A stretch of DNA of 64,000 nucleotides from Sphaerotilus uruguayifluvii (GCF_013294065.1 NZ_JABSNM010000008.1:62001-126000), one strand, 5' to 3'. Numbered from the stretch's first letter, positions 7,758-19,201 are shown. Translations and numbers: made by a program. The notes: generated by a model not told the origin, from the letters alone.

Positions 7758-10700
7758 ATGCCATCGCACCGAGACCCTGCCGTGACCGACGACCTCAGCG
7801 CCCTGGCCTGGGTGCATGACGAGCTGCGTCGCACGCTGGAGGCGGCGCAGAAGTCGCTGCGCCGCTATCTGCGCGAGGTCGACGCGGCCGACGGCTCGGA
7901 CCTCGACGATGTCGATCCGTCGATCCTGCGCCAGGCGCGCCAGCAGATCCACCAGGGCGTGGGCGCGCTGGAGCTGGTCAACCTGCCGGAGGCCGCGCTG
8001 GTGATGCGCTCGGCCGAGCAGCTGGTGCAGCGCTTCGTCGCGCGGCCGCAGCGCCTGGACGCCGCCGGGGTCGAGGCGGTCGAGCGCGCGCTGTTCGCGC
8101 TGCTGGACTTTCTCGCGCGCAAGCTCGCCGGCCAGCCGGTGCAGGCGGTCGGCCTGTTCGCGCAGTGGCGCACGCTGCTGGAGCTGACCGGCGCCGAGCG
8201 CATCCATCCGGCCGACCTGTGGCTGCGCGACTGGCAGTGGCATGCGGTGCCGGCGGCCGTCGAGGTGCCCGCGCATGCGGTCGACGCGGCGCAGCTGGCG
8301 CGCTTCGAGAAGGCGCTGCTGGTGCTGATGCGCCAGAACCATCCGGGCGCGGCGGCGGCGCTGTCGCGCGAGTGCGCCGCGCTCGGCCAGGCCAGCCACG
8401 GCGAGGAGCAGGCGCTGTGGCGGCTGGCCGCGGCCTTCTTCGAGGCCTGGGCGCTGGCGCTGCTGGTGCCCGACATGTTCGCCAAGCGCACCGCCTCGCG
8501 GCTGATGGCGCAGCTGCGCGGCCGGCTCAAGGGCGAGACGGACGTGTCCGACCGCCTCGCGCATGACGTGCTGTTCCACTGCGCCCGCGCCTGGCCGGCG
8601 CCGGGGCAGGCCGCGCCGTGGCTGGGCGCGGTCCATGCGGCCTGGCTGCTGCGTCCGCAGCCGGTGGTCGACTACAACGAGCCGCAGTTCGGCCAGCGCG
8701 ATCCGGCGCTGGTGCAGCAGGCGCGCAAGCGGCTGCAGGCGGCCAAGGAGGTCTGGAACGCGGTCGCGGCCGGCGACATGCAGCGCGCCATCCACCTCGG
8801 CGAGACCTTCGCGCTGGTCGGCGACTCGGTCAGCCGGCTCTACGCCGGCGGGCGAGAGCTGGCGCAGGCGCTGTCCGAGGCGGCCGAGACGACGCTGCGC
8901 GGCGCGCGCGCGCCGCAGACCGCGCTCGGCATGGAGGTCGCGACCAGCCTGCTCTATCTCGAGGCGGCCGTCGACGAGGGCGACTTCGACGGCGGCGGCC
9001 CCGAGCCGGCGCAGCGGCTGGCCGAGCGGCTGCGCCATGTGCTGTCGGGCCAGCCGGCCCAGCCGCTCGAGCCGTGGATGGAGCAGCTCTACCGCCGCGT
9101 CAGCGACCGCCAGACGCTGGGCAGCGTGGTGCAGGAGCTGCGCGGCGCGCTGCTCGAGGTCGAGCGGCAGATCGACCAGTTCTTCCGCGCGCCGCAGGAA
9201 AGCGGCCTGCTCGCGGCGGTGCCGGGCCAGCTCGGCTCGATGCGCGGCGTGCTGTCGGTGCTGGGCCTGGAGGCCGGCATCGCGACCATCCTGCGCATGC
9301 GCGCCGACGTCGAGCTGCTGCTGCACGGCGATCACGCGCCGAAGGATCCGGCCACGCTGGGCGCCTTCCAGCGCCTGGCGGCCAACCTCGGCGCGCTGGG
9401 CTTCCTGATCGACATGCTCAACGTGCAGCCGCAGCTGGCCAAGTCGCTGTTCGTCTTCGACGAGCGGCTGGGCGTGCTGTCGCCGCTGATGGGGCGCACC
9501 ACGGTCGACGCCGGTGTCATCGAGCGCGCCGAGGCGCTGGCCGAGGCGGTGCGCACCGACGTGCTGCCGCTCGAGCAGGTCGCCTCGCAGCTGCAGGAGC
9601 TGCAGCGCGACGCCCAGGTGACGGCGCAGCCGGCGCTGGCCTCGCGGCTGGAGGCGGTGCAGCAGGCGCTCGACCAGGCCGCCACCCGGCCGCAGGAGCT
9701 CGAGCCGGCGGGCGCACGCGAGCAGATCGCCCGCGCGGTGCAGGACTTCGCCGCCACCGCGGCCGCGCCGCCGGACTTCGATCCGCTGGGCCCGCCGCTG
9801 ACCGAGCGGCCGGTCGAGGCGCCGGTGGCGCACGCGCCGCCGGCCTTCGCGCCGACCGGGCTCGAGGACGACGACGAGATGCGCGAGGTCTTCCTCGAGG
9901 AGTCGCGCGAGGTCATCGCCGAGGCGCGCGATGCGCTCGGCCAGCTCGCCGGCGAGCCCTCGAACATCGCGCAGGTCACCCGCGTGCGCCGCGCCTTCCA
10001 CACGCTCAAGGGCAGCGCCCGCATGGTCGGCCTGAACGCCTACGGCGAGGCCGCCTGGTCGTGCGAGCAGCTCTACAACCACTGGCTGGCCGGACAGACC
10101 TCGGCCAGCCACGACCTGCGCACGCTGACCGGCGACGCGCTGGACTACTTCGCCGCCTGGACCGAGGCGATCGAGGCGCGCGATGCGCAGGACTTCCTGC
10201 CCGAGCCGCTGATCGCCGCGGCCGAGGCGATGCGCCAGGCCGGCGAGCTGATGCGCGTGGCGCTGCCGTCGCACGATCCGGCGCTGCCGCCGGCCCCGCC
10301 GGCCGAGGTGCCGCCGCAGCCGGGCGAGCCGGTGGAGGCGGTCGATCTCGAGGTGCCGATCGGCGCCGCGCCGACGCCGGTGGTGCAGGAGCTGCAGGCG
10401 ACGCGCCCGATGGAGCTGACGGCGCTGCCGTCGCCGGACCCCGAGCCGCAGCCGGCCGCCGTCGATCTGGCGCTGGATCTGGCGCTCGACCTGGACGAGC
10501 CCGTGGAGCCGGCGCCGGCCGAAGAGGCCGCGGCACCGCCCGAACCCGTCGAGCCGGTCGAGTCCGCCGGGCCGGCAGCGCCGGACGAGCCCGACATCGC
10601 GCTGGACCTGGTGTCGCAGGCACCGGTCGATCTCGAGCTGCCGGACCTCGATGCGGCCGCGCCGGCGCCGGTGACGTCGATCGACGAGACGCTGGTGCTG

Positions 10701-13700
10701 CCGGCGACCCGCCCGGGCGGGCTGATGCACGAGTCCGACCTGCTGCGCGCGCCGCCGTCGCCGGACATCGTGCTCGAGCCGCTGGAGCTCGACACGCTGC
10801 TGTCGGCGCCGATGCCCCAGCCGCCCGAGACGGTGGTGCCGGCCGGGTCCGTCGCGGCCGAGGAGCCGGTGCCGAGCGAGCCGGTGCCGAGCGAGCCGGG
10901 CGCACTGCCCGAGGCCGGCGGCGCCGAGGTCATCCGCCTCGACGAGATCCGCGCCCAGGTCGGCGCCGAGGTGCTGCGCGCGGCCCAGCCCGAGCGCGAT
11001 CCGGACGCCGACCAGGTCAAGGTCATCGGGCCGCTGCGCCTGCAGATCCCGCTGTTCAACATCTATCTGAACGAGGCCGACGAGGTCTCGCGCCGGCTCG
11101 GCACCGAGCTGACGCTGTGGTCGATGGAGCTGCCGCGCGCGCTCGGCGACGAGGTCGTCGTGCTGGCGCACCGGCTGGCCGGCAACTCTGCCACCGTCGG
11201 CTTCTCCGACCTGGCGCAGCTGGCGCGCTCGCTCGAGCAGGCGCTGCAGCTGGTGCAGGGCCTGCAGCGCCACGGCGCGGTCGACGCGGGCGACGCCGAG
11301 CTGTTCGTGATGGTCAGCGACGACATCCGCCGGCTGCTGCACCAGTTCGCCGCCGGCTTCCTGCGGCCGGCCTCGCCGGCGGTGTCGACGCGGCTGCAGG
11401 ACTGGATCGACAGCGCCGGTGGCCGCCTGAGCGAGCTCGACGGGCTGATGAGCGTGCCGATGCCGCTCAGCGGCCCCGGCGAGCTGGCGCCGGTCGCGCC
11501 TTCGCCGGCCCTCGAGGCGGCGCTGGCGCCGCGGGCGCCGCACGACCACGAGTTCGAGGGCGACATCGACCAGGTCGATCAGGTCGATCCGGACCTGTTC
11601 CCGGTCTTTGCCGAGGAGGCGCAGGAGCTGCTGCCGCACCTGGAGTCGCAGATCGCCGCGTGGCAGCGCGATCCGGCCAGCAGCGAGCCCGCACCGGCGC
11701 TGATGCGCACGCTGCACACCTTCAAGGGCAGCGCCCGCCTGGCCGGCGCGATGCGCCTGGGCGAGATGGCGCACCGGCTCGAGTCCGCCGTCGAGGCGCT
11801 CGGCGCCGTGCCGGGCGAGAGCGGCCTGGCGACGCTGTCGCGCCGCGGCGACCTGCTGTCGTCGGCCTTCGAGGCGCTGCGCGAGCGCCAGGCCGGCGCG
11901 CCCTCGACGCTGACGGTGTCCTGGGCGACCCGGCCGGCCCCCCTGGCGCCGCCCGCGCCGTCCCGCCCGAACCATCCGCCTGCGGCGGCGATGATCTCGC
12001 TGGCCGACACGCCGGCCGAGCGGGCCGCGCACCTGCCGGCGTCCGCCCCGGCCCCGGCCCCGACACCGGCGTCGGCGGCCGAGCCGATCCGTCCGGGCGA
12101 GGCGCTGGACTGGAGCGCCTGGCTGGCCGACGCCGCCGCGCTGCCGGCGACGCCGGCGCCGGTCGACCGCTCGCCGGTCAATCCGCAGCCGCTGCGGGTG
12201 CGGGCGCCGCTGCTGGACCGGCTGGTCAACCTGGCCGGCGAGGTCAGCATCACGCGCTCGCGGCTCGAGTCCGAGCTGGGCCAGATCCGCGGCTCGCTGG
12301 GCGACCTGACCGACAACCTCGAGCGCCTGGGCCGCCAGCTCCATGACGTGACGCTGCAGGCCGACACCCAGCTCGAGTCGCGCAAGGAGGCCGCGCGCGC
12401 GGCCGCGCAGGAGTTCGATCCGCTCGAGCTCGACCGCTACACCCGGCTGCAGGAGCTCACCCGCATGATGGCCGAGTCGGTCAACGACGTGGCCACGGTG
12501 CGCAGCGCGCTGCAGCGCACGCTGCAGACCGCCGAGGACGAGCTCGCCGCGCAGGCCCGGCTGACCCGCGAGCTGCAGGGCGACCTGCTGCGCACCCGCA
12601 TGGTCGAGTTCGAGAGCCTGTCCGAGCGCCTGTACCGCGTCGTGCGGCTGGCGGCGAAGGAGACCGGCCGCCAGGTGCGCTTCGACATCGTCGGCGGCTC
12701 GATCGAGGTCGACCGCGGCGTGCTCGACCGCATGAACGCCGCCTTCGAGCACCTGCTGCGCAACTGCGTCACCCACGGCATCGAGCCGCCCGAGCAGCGC
12801 CAGGCCGCCGGCAAGGACCCGACCGGCAGCATCGTCATCACGCTCGAGCAGGAAGGCAACGAGGTCAGCGTCGAGATCCGCGACGACGGCGCCGGGCTGG
12901 ACCTGCCGCGCATCCGCCAGCGCGCCATCGAGATGGGCCTGGTCGCCGAGGCCGACCGGCTCGACGAGTCGGCGCTGGCCAACCTGATCTTCGCGCCGGG
13001 CCTGTCGACGGTGTCGGTGCTGACCGAGGTCGCCGGCCGCGGCGTCGGCATGGATGTCGTCAAGTCCGAGGTGCAGGCGCTGGGCGGGCGCATCGAGATC
13101 CTCAGCCGGCCGGGGCGTGGCACGCGCTTCCGCCTGGTGATGCCGCTGACGACGGTGGTCACGCAGGTGGTGCTGCTGCGCGCGGGCACGCGCTCGATCG
13201 CCGTGCCGTCCAACCTGGTCGAGCTGGTGCAGCGCCAGCCCGCCGAGCAGGTGCTGCAGGCCGCGCATGAGGGCCACTACCAGTACGGCGGCCTGAACCT
13301 GCCGTTCTACTGGCTGGGCGCGCTGATCGACGGCAGCGGCCGCAGCCTGGAGACGGCCGGCGCGCGCACGCTGCCGCTGGTGGTGGTGCGCTCGGCGCAG
13401 CAGCGCGTGGCGCTGCAGGTCGACGAGGTGCTCGGCAGCCACGAAGTCGTGGTCAAGAACCTGGGCCCGCAGCTCTCGCGCCTGCCGGGGCTGGCCGGCA
13501 TGACGCTGCTGGCCTCCGGTGCGGTCGCGCTGATCTACAACCCGGTCACGCTGGCGGCGGTCTACGGCGCCGAGGCGCAGCAGCTGATGCAGGTGCCCGA
13601 GGCGATGCCGGCCGACGCGACGCCGGTCGAGCCGGTGCGGCCGGCGCCGCTGGTGCTGGTGGTCGACGATTCGCTCACGGTGCGCCGCATCACCAAGCGG

Positions 13701-14027
13701 CTGCTCGAGCGCGAGGGCTACCGGGTCGCGCTGGCCAAGGACGGCATGGAGGCGCTCGAGCAGCTCGCCGGCGAGCGCCCTGTGGCGGTGCTGTCCGACA
13801 TCGAGATGCCGCGCATGGACGGCTTCGACCTGCTGCGCAACATCCGCGGCGACCTGGCGCTGTCGGCGCTGCCGGTCATCATGATCACCTCCCGGATCGC
13901 GCAGAAGCATCGTGATCTGGCGCACGAACTCGGCGCGGACGACTACCTCGGCAAGCCGTACAGCGAGGAGGAACTGCTAAGGCTGATCGGTCGACATGCC
14001 GATGTAGCGGCACCCCTTCCGCATTGA
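7758..14027 (+). CDS. chpA: Hybrid chemosensory histidine kinase ChpA/PilL
   Basis: A 2089-residue CheA-type kinase that drives PilG and PilH. Order: a long helical N-terminal region of about 700 residues with sequence of the PilL/FimL type; an Hpt domain with His748 (FHTLKGSARM); a Pro/Ala/Glu-rich linker at about 830-1060; a second Hpt with His1138 (LAHRLAGNSATVGF); a third Hpt with His1320 (LHTFKGSARL); a second linker; dimerisation helices at about 1480-1620; an ATPase domain with LLRNCVTHGIE, DDGAGLD and GRGVGMDVV; a CheW domain (MPLTTVVTQVVLLRAG onwards); and a C-terminal receiver with Asp2014 (LSDIEMPRMDGF). The ATG start at 7758 is 10 bp after pilJ. It is shorter than Pseudomonas ChpA (about 2470 residues), mainly in the number of Hpt-like modules. 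Confidence 0.93.
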   Translation: MPSHRDPAVTDDLSALAWVHDELRRTLEAAQKSLRRYLREVDAADGSDLDDVDPSILRQARQQIHQGVGALELVNLPEAALVMRSAEQLVQRFVARPQRLDAAGVEAVERALFALLDFLARKLAGQPVQAVGLFAQWRTLLELTGAERIHPADLWLRDWQWHAVPAAVEVPAHAVDAAQLARFEKALLVLMRQNHPGAAAALSRECAALGQASHGEEQALWRLAAAFFEAWALALLVPDMFAKRTASRLMAQLRGRLKGETDVSDRLAHDVLFHCARAWPAPGQAAPWLGAVHAAWLLRPQPVVDYNEPQFGQRDPALVQQARKRLQAAKEVWNAVAAGDMQRAIHLGETFALVGDSVSRLYAGGRELAQALSEAAETTLRGARAPQTALGMEVATSLLYLEAAVDEGDFDGGGPEPAQRLAERLRHVLSGQPAQPLEPWMEQLYRRVSDRQTLGSVVQELRGALLEVERQIDQFFRAPQESGLLAAVPGQLGSMRGVLSVLGLEAGIATILRMRADVELLLHGDHAPKDPATLGAFQRLAANLGALGFLIDMLNVQPQLAKSLFVFDERLGVLSPLMGRTTVDAGVIERAEALAEAVRTDVLPLEQVASQLQELQRDAQVTAQPALASRLEAVQQALDQAATRPQELEPAGAREQIARAVQDFAATAAAPPDFDPLGPPLTERPVEAPVAHAPPAFAPTGLEDDDEMREVFLEESREVIAEARDALGQLAGEPSNIAQVTRVRRAFHTLKGSARMVGLNAYGEAAWSCEQLYNHWLAGQTSASHDLRTLTGDALDYFAAWTEAIEARDAQDFLPEPLIAAAEAMRQAGELMRVALPSHDPALPPAPPAEVPPQPGEPVEAVDLEVPIGAAPTPVVQELQATRPMELTALPSPDPEPQPAAVDLALDLALDLDEPVEPAPAEEAAAPPEPVEPVESAGPAAPDEPDIALDLVSQAPVDLELPDLDAAAPAPVTSIDETLVLPATRPGGLMHESDLLRAPPSPDIVLEPLELDTLLSAPMPQPPETVVPAGSVAAEEPVPSEPVPSEPGALPEAGGAEVIRLDEIRAQVGAEVLRAAQPERDPDADQVKVIGPLRLQIPLFNIYLNEADEVSRRLGTELTLWSMELPRALGDEVVVLAHRLAGNSATVGFSDLAQLARSLEQALQLVQGLQRHGAVDAGDAELFVMVSDDIRRLLHQFAAGFLRPASPAVSTRLQDWIDSAGGRLSELDGLMSVPMPLSGPGELAPVAPSPALEAALAPRAPHDHEFEGDIDQVDQVDPDLFPVFAEEAQELLPHLESQIAAWQRDPASSEPAPALMRTLHTFKGSARLAGAMRLGEMAHRLESAVEALGAVPGESGLATLSRRGDLLSSAFEALRERQAGAPSTLTVSWATRPAPLAPPAPSRPNHPPAAAMISLADTPAERAAHLPASAPAPAPTPASAAEPIRPGEALDWSAWLADAAALPATPAPVDRSPVNPQPLRVRAPLLDRLVNLAGEVSITRSRLESELGQIRGSLGDLTDNLERLGRQLHDVTLQADTQLESRKEAARAAAQEFDPLELDRYTRLQELTRMMAESVNDVATVRSALQRTLQTAEDELAAQARLTRELQGDLLRTRMVEFESLSERLYRVVRLAAKETGRQVRFDIVGGSIEVDRGVLDRMNAAFEHLLRNCVTHGIEPPEQRQAAGKDPTGSIVITLEQEGNEVSVEIRDDGAGLDLPRIRQRAIEMGLVAEADRLDESALANLIFAPGLSTVSVLTEVAGRGVGMDVVKSEVQALGGRIEILSRPGRGTRFRLVMPLTTVVTQVVLLRAGTRSIAVPSNLVELVQRQPAEQVLQAAHEGHYQYGGLNLPFYWLGALIDGSGRSLETAGARTLPLVVVRSAQQRVALQVDEVLGSHEVVVKNLGPQLSRLPGLAGMTLLASGAVALIYNPVTLAAVYGAEAQQLMQVPEAMPADATPVEPVRPAPLVLVVDDSLTVRRITKRLLEREGYRVALAKDGMEALEQLAGERPVAVLSDIEMPRMDGFDLLRNIRGDLALSALPVIMITSRIAQKHRDLAHELGADDYLGKPYSEEELLRLIGRHADVAAPLPH

Positions 14028-14039
14028 CGGAGTTCCCCG

Positions 14040-15134
<1,095 letters not shown>

Positions 15135-15142
15135 GCGCAGCC

Positions 15143-16642
15143 TCAGGGCCGCGCCGCCACCTTCTTCACCGCGTCGAAGCGCGCCAGCGTGCGCGCCCGG
15201 GCCTCGTCATGGTCGACTACCGGATGGGGGTAGCTCTTGCCCAGCTCGACGCCCGCCGCCAGCCGCTCCATCGGCCGGGCCTGCCAGGGCGCGTGGATCG
15301 CGTCGTCGTCCAGCGCGGCCAGCTCCGGCACGTAGCGGCGGATGAAGCGCCCCTCCGGATCGAACTTCCGGCTCTGCGTCATCGGGTTGAAGATGCGGAA
15401 ATAGGGCTGCGCGTCGCAGCCGGTGGACGCCGCCCACTGCCAGCCGCCGTTGTTGGCGGCCAGGTCGAAGTCGTTCAGGTGCAGCGCGAACCAGGCCTCG
15501 CCGCGGCGCCAGTCGATCCCCAGATGCTTGGTCAGGAAGCTGGCGGTGATCATGCGCAGCCGGTTGTGCATGTAGCCGGTCTGCGCGAGCTGGCGCATCG
15601 CCGCGTCGACGATCGGGTATCCGGTCCGCCCGGTGCACCAGGCCTCGAACAGCGCATCGGCCGCCTTGCCGTGCTCCCAGCGGATCGCGTCGTACTCCGG
15701 CTTGAAGCAGTGGCCGACGACGCGCGGGTGGTGGTGCAGGATCTGGAAGTAGAAGTCGCGCCAGATCAGCTCGGACAGCCAGACCTCGGCACCGCGCGAG
15801 CCGGCCGTCATGCGTTCGTGCGCCAGCCGCGCGAGCTGGCGGATCGACACCGTCCCGAAGCGCAGGTGCACGCTCAGGTAGCTCGGGCCCTTGATGGCGG
15901 GGAAGTCGCGGCTGCTGTCGTAGCGGTCGATGCGCTCGAGGAAGTCCAGCAGCAGGTGCTCGCCGCCTGAGGCGCCGGGATGCAGGCGCGCGGCCATGTC
16001 GGTGGGCGTGAAGCCGAGCGCCTCCAGCGTCGGGATGCCCAGGTCGAAGTCGGTCGGCACCGGGGCGAGATGGCGCGCGTGACGCTCGACCGGATAGGCC
16101 TTCAGGTAGAAGCCGCCGCCCTCGGCCAGCTTCTTCAGCCAGGCGTTGCGGTAGGGCGTGAAGACCGAGAAGGGCGTGCCGGCGGCGGTCAGCACCTCGT
16201 CGGTCTCGAAGATCACCTGGTCCTTCCAGCTGAGGAAGGAGATGCCGGCGTCGGCCAGCGCGCCGCGCACCTTCGCGTCGCGCGCGATCGCGGCGGGCTC
16301 GTGGTCGCGCGCGACATGCACGGCCTGCACATGCAGCGCCTTCGCCAGCCGCGGGATCTCCTCGCGCGGGTCGCCCTGGCGCACGATCAGGCCGCCGCCG
16401 AGCGCGCGCAGCCGCCGGTCGAGCTCGTGCAGCGCGTGCCAGATGAACTCGACGCGGCGGTCGGCCGGGGGCAGGCCGGCCAGGATCGTGGTGTCGAGGA
16501 TGAAGACGCACCAGACCTGGCGGGCCTGGCGCAGCGCGCGGTGCAGCGCGGCATGGTCGTCGACGCGCAGGTCGCGGCGCAGCCAGACCAGCGCCCGGTC
16601 GACCGGGTCGAGCGAGGGGGAGGGGGGCAGTCGCGTGGGCAT
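15143..16642 (-). CDS. phrB: Deoxyribodipyrimidine photolyase (class I CPD photolyase family)
   Basis: A 499-residue photolyase/cryptochrome-family protein that uses blue light to split cyclobutane pyrimidine dimers. The N-terminal antenna domain begins [21 protein letters not shown]. The C-terminal FAD domain has WREFYFQIL-like [50 protein letters not shown], and the highly conserved [14 protein letters not shown] and [16 protein letters not shown]. The ATG at 16642 (MPTRLPPSP) gives the expected length; the longer frame to 16735 would overlap yqgE on the other strand. It is tail-to-tail with the diguanylate cyclase gene (8-bp gap) and head-to-head with yqgE (34 bp). Cryptochrome-like activity cannot be excluded by sequence alone. 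Confidence 0.92.
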   Translation of the reverse strand: MPTRLPPSPSLDPVDRALVWLRRDLRVDDHAALHRALRQARQVWCVFILDTTILAGLPPADRRVEFIWHALHELDRRLRALGGGLIVRQGDPREEIPRLAKALHVQAVHVARDHEPAAIARDAKVRGALADAGISFLSWKDQVIFETDEVLTAAGTPFSVFTPYRNAWLKKLAEGGGFYLKAYPVERHARHLAPVPTDFDLGIPTLEALGFTPTDMAARLHPGASGGEHLLLDFLERIDRYDSSRDFPAIKGPSYLSVHLRFGTVSIRQLARLAHERMTAGSRGAEVWLSELIWRDFYFQILHHHPRVVGHCFKPEYDAIRWEHGKAADALFEAWCTGRTGYPIVDAAMRQLAQTGYMHNRLRMITASFLTKHLGIDWRRGEAWFALHLNDFDLAANNGGWQWAASTGCDAQPYFRIFNPMTQSRKFDPEGRFIRRYVPELAALDDDAIHAPWQARPMERLAAGVELGKSYPHPVVDHDEARARTLARFDAVKKVAARP

Positions 16643-16663
16643 CTGCGCAGTGTGCGCGATCGC

Positions 16664-16669
16664 TACAAT
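16664..16669 (+). promoter_or_regulatory. Candidate -10 box TACAAT very close to the yqgE start
   Basis: TACAAT ends 7 bp before the yqgE ATG. If used, transcription would begin at or next to the start codon and the mRNA would be nearly leaderless. No clear -35 hexamer is seen 15-19 bp upstream, so the call is tentative. Confidence 0.3.
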
Positions 16670-16676
16670 CCCTGCC

Positions 16677-17258
16677 ATGTCCGTCCCCGGCAGCATCAAT
16701 CTCACCAACCAGTTCCTGATCGCCATGCCCGGCATGGGCGACGATCATTTCGCCGGCTCGGTCGTCTACCTGTGCGAGCACACCGAACGTGGCGCGCTCG
16801 GACTGGTGATCAACAAGCCCATCGACATCACGATCGCCAACCTGTTCGAGCGGGTCGAGATGGCGCTGGAGCGCGAGGACCTGGCGGCCACGCCGGTCTA
16901 CTTCGGCGGTCCGGTGCAGACCGAGCGCGGCTTCGTGCTGCACGACCGCCCGGCCGACGACGCGGCGGCCTACGCCTCGTCGCTGCTGGTGCCCGGCGGC
17001 CTGGCGATGACCACCAGCCGCGACGTGCTCGAGGCGCTGTCGGGCGGCAACGGCCCGCGCCGGGTGCTGATCACGCTGGGCTACGCCGGCTGGGGCGCCG
17101 GCCAGCTCGAGGACGAGCTCTCGCGCAACGGCTGGCTGACGGTCGACGCCGATCCGTCCATCATCTTCGACACGCCGGTCGAGAGGCGCTACCAGCGCGC
17201 GCTGTCGCTGCTGGGCATCGATCCCGGCTTCCTGGCCCAGGAGGCGGGGCACGCATGA
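16677..17258 (+). CDS. yqgE: YqgE/AlgH family protein
   Basis: A 193-residue member of the conserved UPF0301 (YqgE/AlgH) family, of unknown biochemical role. Family motifs are [25 protein letters not shown] at the N-terminus (given as family landmarks), [27 protein letters not shown] and [15 protein letters not shown]. The ATG at 16677 is chosen because the frame upstream runs antisense through phrB. The stop overlaps the start of ruvX (ATGA), and the order yqgE-ruvX-pyrR-pyrB is typical of beta- and gammaproteobacteria, so it is very likely the first gene of that operon. Confidence 0.93.
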   Translation: MSVPGSINLTNQFLIAMPGMGDDHFAGSVVYLCEHTERGALGLVINKPIDITIANLFERVEMALEREDLAATPVYFGGPVQTERGFVLHDRPADDAAAYASSLLVPGGLAMTTSRDVLEALSGGNGPRRVLITLGYAGWGAGQLEDELSRNGWLTVDADPSIIFDTPVERRYQRALSLLGIDPGFLAQEAGHA

Positions 17259-17725
17259 CCGCGCCGCGCCCGCCCGAGACCTACCTGGCCTTCGACTACG
17301 GACTGCGCCGCACCGGGGTGGCCAGCGGCAGCCGGCTGCTCGGACGCGGCTCGCCGCTCCGCACCATCGCCGCCGAGGGCCAGGCCCGCTTCGCGCCGAT
17401 CGAGGCGCTGATCCGCGAGTGGCGCCCCGACGCGCTGGTCGTCGGTGTGCCGCGCCATCCGGACGGCGCCGACCACGAGAACACCCGCCGCGCGCAGCGC
17501 TTCGCGCGCCAGCTCCAGGGCCGCTTCGGCCTGCCGGTGTTCGAGGTCGACGAGCGCTACAGCACCACCGAGGTGCTGGCTGCGGGCGTGCGCGATGCCG
17601 ATGCCTCGGCCGCGGCGCTGCTGCTGACGCAGCACTTCGACGAGCTCGACCGGGCCGCGCGCGCCGCCGCGCTCGCGCCGCCGCAAGAACAAGACCCCGA
17701 AGAAACGAACCCACCGAAGGATTGA
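17255..17725 (+). CDS. ruvX: Putative pre-16S rRNA nuclease (YqgF/RuvX)
   Basis: A 156-residue RNase H-fold protein of the YqgF family, thought to mature the 5' end of 16S rRNA. The first acidic residue is in YLAFDYGLRRTGVASG, a second in ALVVGVPRHPDG, and the third in VFEVDERYSTTEV, the expected nuclease triad pattern. The start ATG overlaps the yqgE stop by four bases, which indicates coupling. The last 20 residues are Glu/Pro-rich and probably disordered. pyrR follows after 4 bp. Confidence 0.92.
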   Translation: MTAPRPPETYLAFDYGLRRTGVASGSRLLGRGSPLRTIAAEGQARFAPIEALIREWRPDALVVGVPRHPDGADHENTRRAQRFARQLQGRFGLPVFEVDERYSTTEVLAAGVRDADASAAALLLTQHFDELDRAARAAALAPPQEQDPEETNPPKD

Positions 17726-17729
17726 TTCC

Positions 17730-18239
17730 ATGAGTCTGCATCTCGATGCCGAGGCGCTCTACGGCGAGCTGCTCGCCGGCGTGCGGGGGCTGCTGGAGCC
17801 CGAGGCCGTCCTGGTCGGCGTGTGGTCCGGCGGCGCCTGGCTGGCCGAGCGGCTGCAGCGCGACCTCGGCCTGGCCACGCCGCACGGCGTCATCTCCAGC
17901 ACGCTGCACCGCGACGACTTCGGCTCGCGCGGCCTGGGCTCGACCACCGACGCGACGAACCTGCCGTTCAGCGTCGACGGCCGCCCGATCGTGCTGATCG
18001 ACGACGTGCTCTACACCGGCCGCACGACGCGCGCGGTCATCAACGAGCTGTTCGACTTCGGCCGCCCGGCCTCGGTCCGGCTGGCGGTGCTGGTCGACCG
18101 GGGCGGTCGCCAGCTGCCGATCCAGGCCGCCTTCGCCGCCGCGCGCATCGCGCTGCCGGCCACGCAGCAGATCGCGCTCGACCGCGACGAGGCCGGCCGC
18201 TTCCGCTTCACGGTCCGCGACACCCAGGAGACCCGCTGA
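17730..18239 (+). CDS. pyrR: PyrR-type phosphoribosyltransferase (pyr regulator / uracil phosphoribosyltransferase)
   Basis: A 169-residue type I phosphoribosyltransferase. The PRPP loop is [20 protein letters not shown], with [13 protein letters not shown] near the N-terminus and [13 protein letters not shown] (flexible substrate region) near residue 128. In Gram-positives PyrR binds pyr mRNA; in proteobacteria it lies at the head of pyrB and may act mainly as a uracil phosphoribosyltransferase. No PyrR-type RNA leader was recognised in the 4-bp gap before it or in ruvX. Its stop overlaps the pyrB start (TGATG). Confidence 0.9.
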   Translation: MSLHLDAEALYGELLAGVRGLLEPEAVLVGVWSGGAWLAERLQRDLGLATPHGVISSTLHRDDFGSRGLGSTTDATNLPFSVDGRPIVLIDDVLYTGRTTRAVINELFDFGRPASVRLAVLVDRGGRQLPIQAAFAAARIALPATQQIALDRDEAGRFRFTVRDTQETR

Positions 18240-19201
18240 TGCTCTCGCGCCGCAATCCCCAGCTCAACAAGCACGGCGAGCTGATCCACCTGCTGTCGAT
18301 CGAGGGCCTGCCCCGGGCGGTGCTGACGCACATCCTCGACACCGCCAGCACCTTCCTCGCGGTCAACGACCGTGAGGTCAAGAAGGTGCCGCTGCTGCGC
18401 GGCAAGTCGGTGTTCAACCTGTTCTTCGAGAACTCGACCCGCACCCGCACCACCTTCGAGATCGCCGCCAAGCGCCTGTCGGCGGACGTGATCAACCTCG
18501 ACATCGCCAAGTCGAGCGCCTCCAAGGGCGAGAGCCTGCTCGACACCATCTCCAACCTGTCGGCGATGCATGCCGACATGTTCGTGGTGCGCCACAGCGA
18601 GTCGGGCGCGCCCTACCTGATCGCGCAGCACTGCGCGCCGCATGTCCATGTGGTCAACGCCGGCGACGGCCGCCACGCGCACCCCACCCAGGGGCTGCTC
18701 GACATGTACACCATCCGCCACTACAAGAAGGACTTCACCAGGCTGCGGGTGGCGATCGTCGGCGACATCGTGCACAGCCGCGTGGCGCGCTCGGACATCC
18801 ATGCGCTGACCACGCTGGGCGTGCCCGAGATCCGCGCGGTGGGCCCGAAGACGCTGGTGCCGGGCAACCTGTCCGAGATGGGCGTGCAGGTCCACCACGA
18901 CATGGCCGAGGGCATCCGCGATGCCGACGTCATCATCATGCTGCGCCTGCAGAACGAGCGCATGAGCGGCGCGATGCTGCCCAGCGCCGGCGAGTACTTC
19001 AAGAGCTACGGCCTGACCGAGGAGAAGCTCGCGCTGGCCGCGCCCGACTGCATCGTGATGCACCCGGGTCCGATCAACCGCGGCGTCGAGATCGACTCGG
19101 CGGTGGCCGACGGCCGGCACAGCGTGATCCTGCCGCAGGTCACCTTCGGCATCGCGGTGCGCATGGCGGTGATGTCGATCATCGCGGGGAACGAAGCATG
19201 A
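18239..19201 (+). CDS. pyrB: Aspartate carbamoyltransferase catalytic subunit
   Basis: A 320-residue ATCase catalytic chain, which condenses carbamoyl phosphate with aspartate in pyrimidine synthesis. The carbamoyl-phosphate motif [13 protein letters not shown] lies at about residues 60-72, followed by [13 protein letters not shown], the [11 protein letters not shown] block (about 145), and [13 protein letters not shown] near the C-terminus. The start ATG overlaps the pyrR stop by one base. No regulatory chain (pyrI) follows. Instead a dihydroorotase-like gene overlaps its end by four bases, the arrangement known from Pseudomonas, where PyrB needs an inactive dihydroorotase partner for assembly. 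Confidence 0.96.
   Translation: MLSRRNPQLNKHGELIHLLSIEGLPRAVLTHILDTASTFLAVNDREVKKVPLLRGKSVFNLFFENSTRTRTTFEIAAKRLSADVINLDIAKSSASKGESLLDTISNLSAMHADMFVVRHSESGAPYLIAQHCAPHVHVVNAGDGRHAHPTQGLLDMYTIRHYKKDFTRLRVAIVGDIVHSRVARSDIHALTTLGVPEIRAVGPKTLVPGNLSEMGVQVHHDMAEGIRDADVIIMLRLQNERMSGAMLPSAGEYFKSYGLTEEKLALAAPDCIVMHPGPINRGVEIDSAVADGRHSVILPQVTFGIAVRMAVMSIIAGNEA

Noticed and set aside
4757-7834. Minus-strand open frame of 1025 codons opposite pilI-pilJ
   Set aside because: An antisense shadow of pilJ with low-complexity composition; the plus-strand frame has membrane segments and the MCP hairpin.
7740-13925. Minus-strand open frame of 2061 codons opposite chpA
   Set aside because: It mirrors chpA codon positions, is dominated by Arg/Gln/His/Ala as expected for the antisense of GC-rich genes, and has no recognisable domain. 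chpA has a full set of family domains on the plus strand.
16158-16676. N-terminal extension of yqgE that would make a 366-residue protein
   Set aside because: The added part is the antisense of phrB; the normal YqgE N-terminus begins at 16677.
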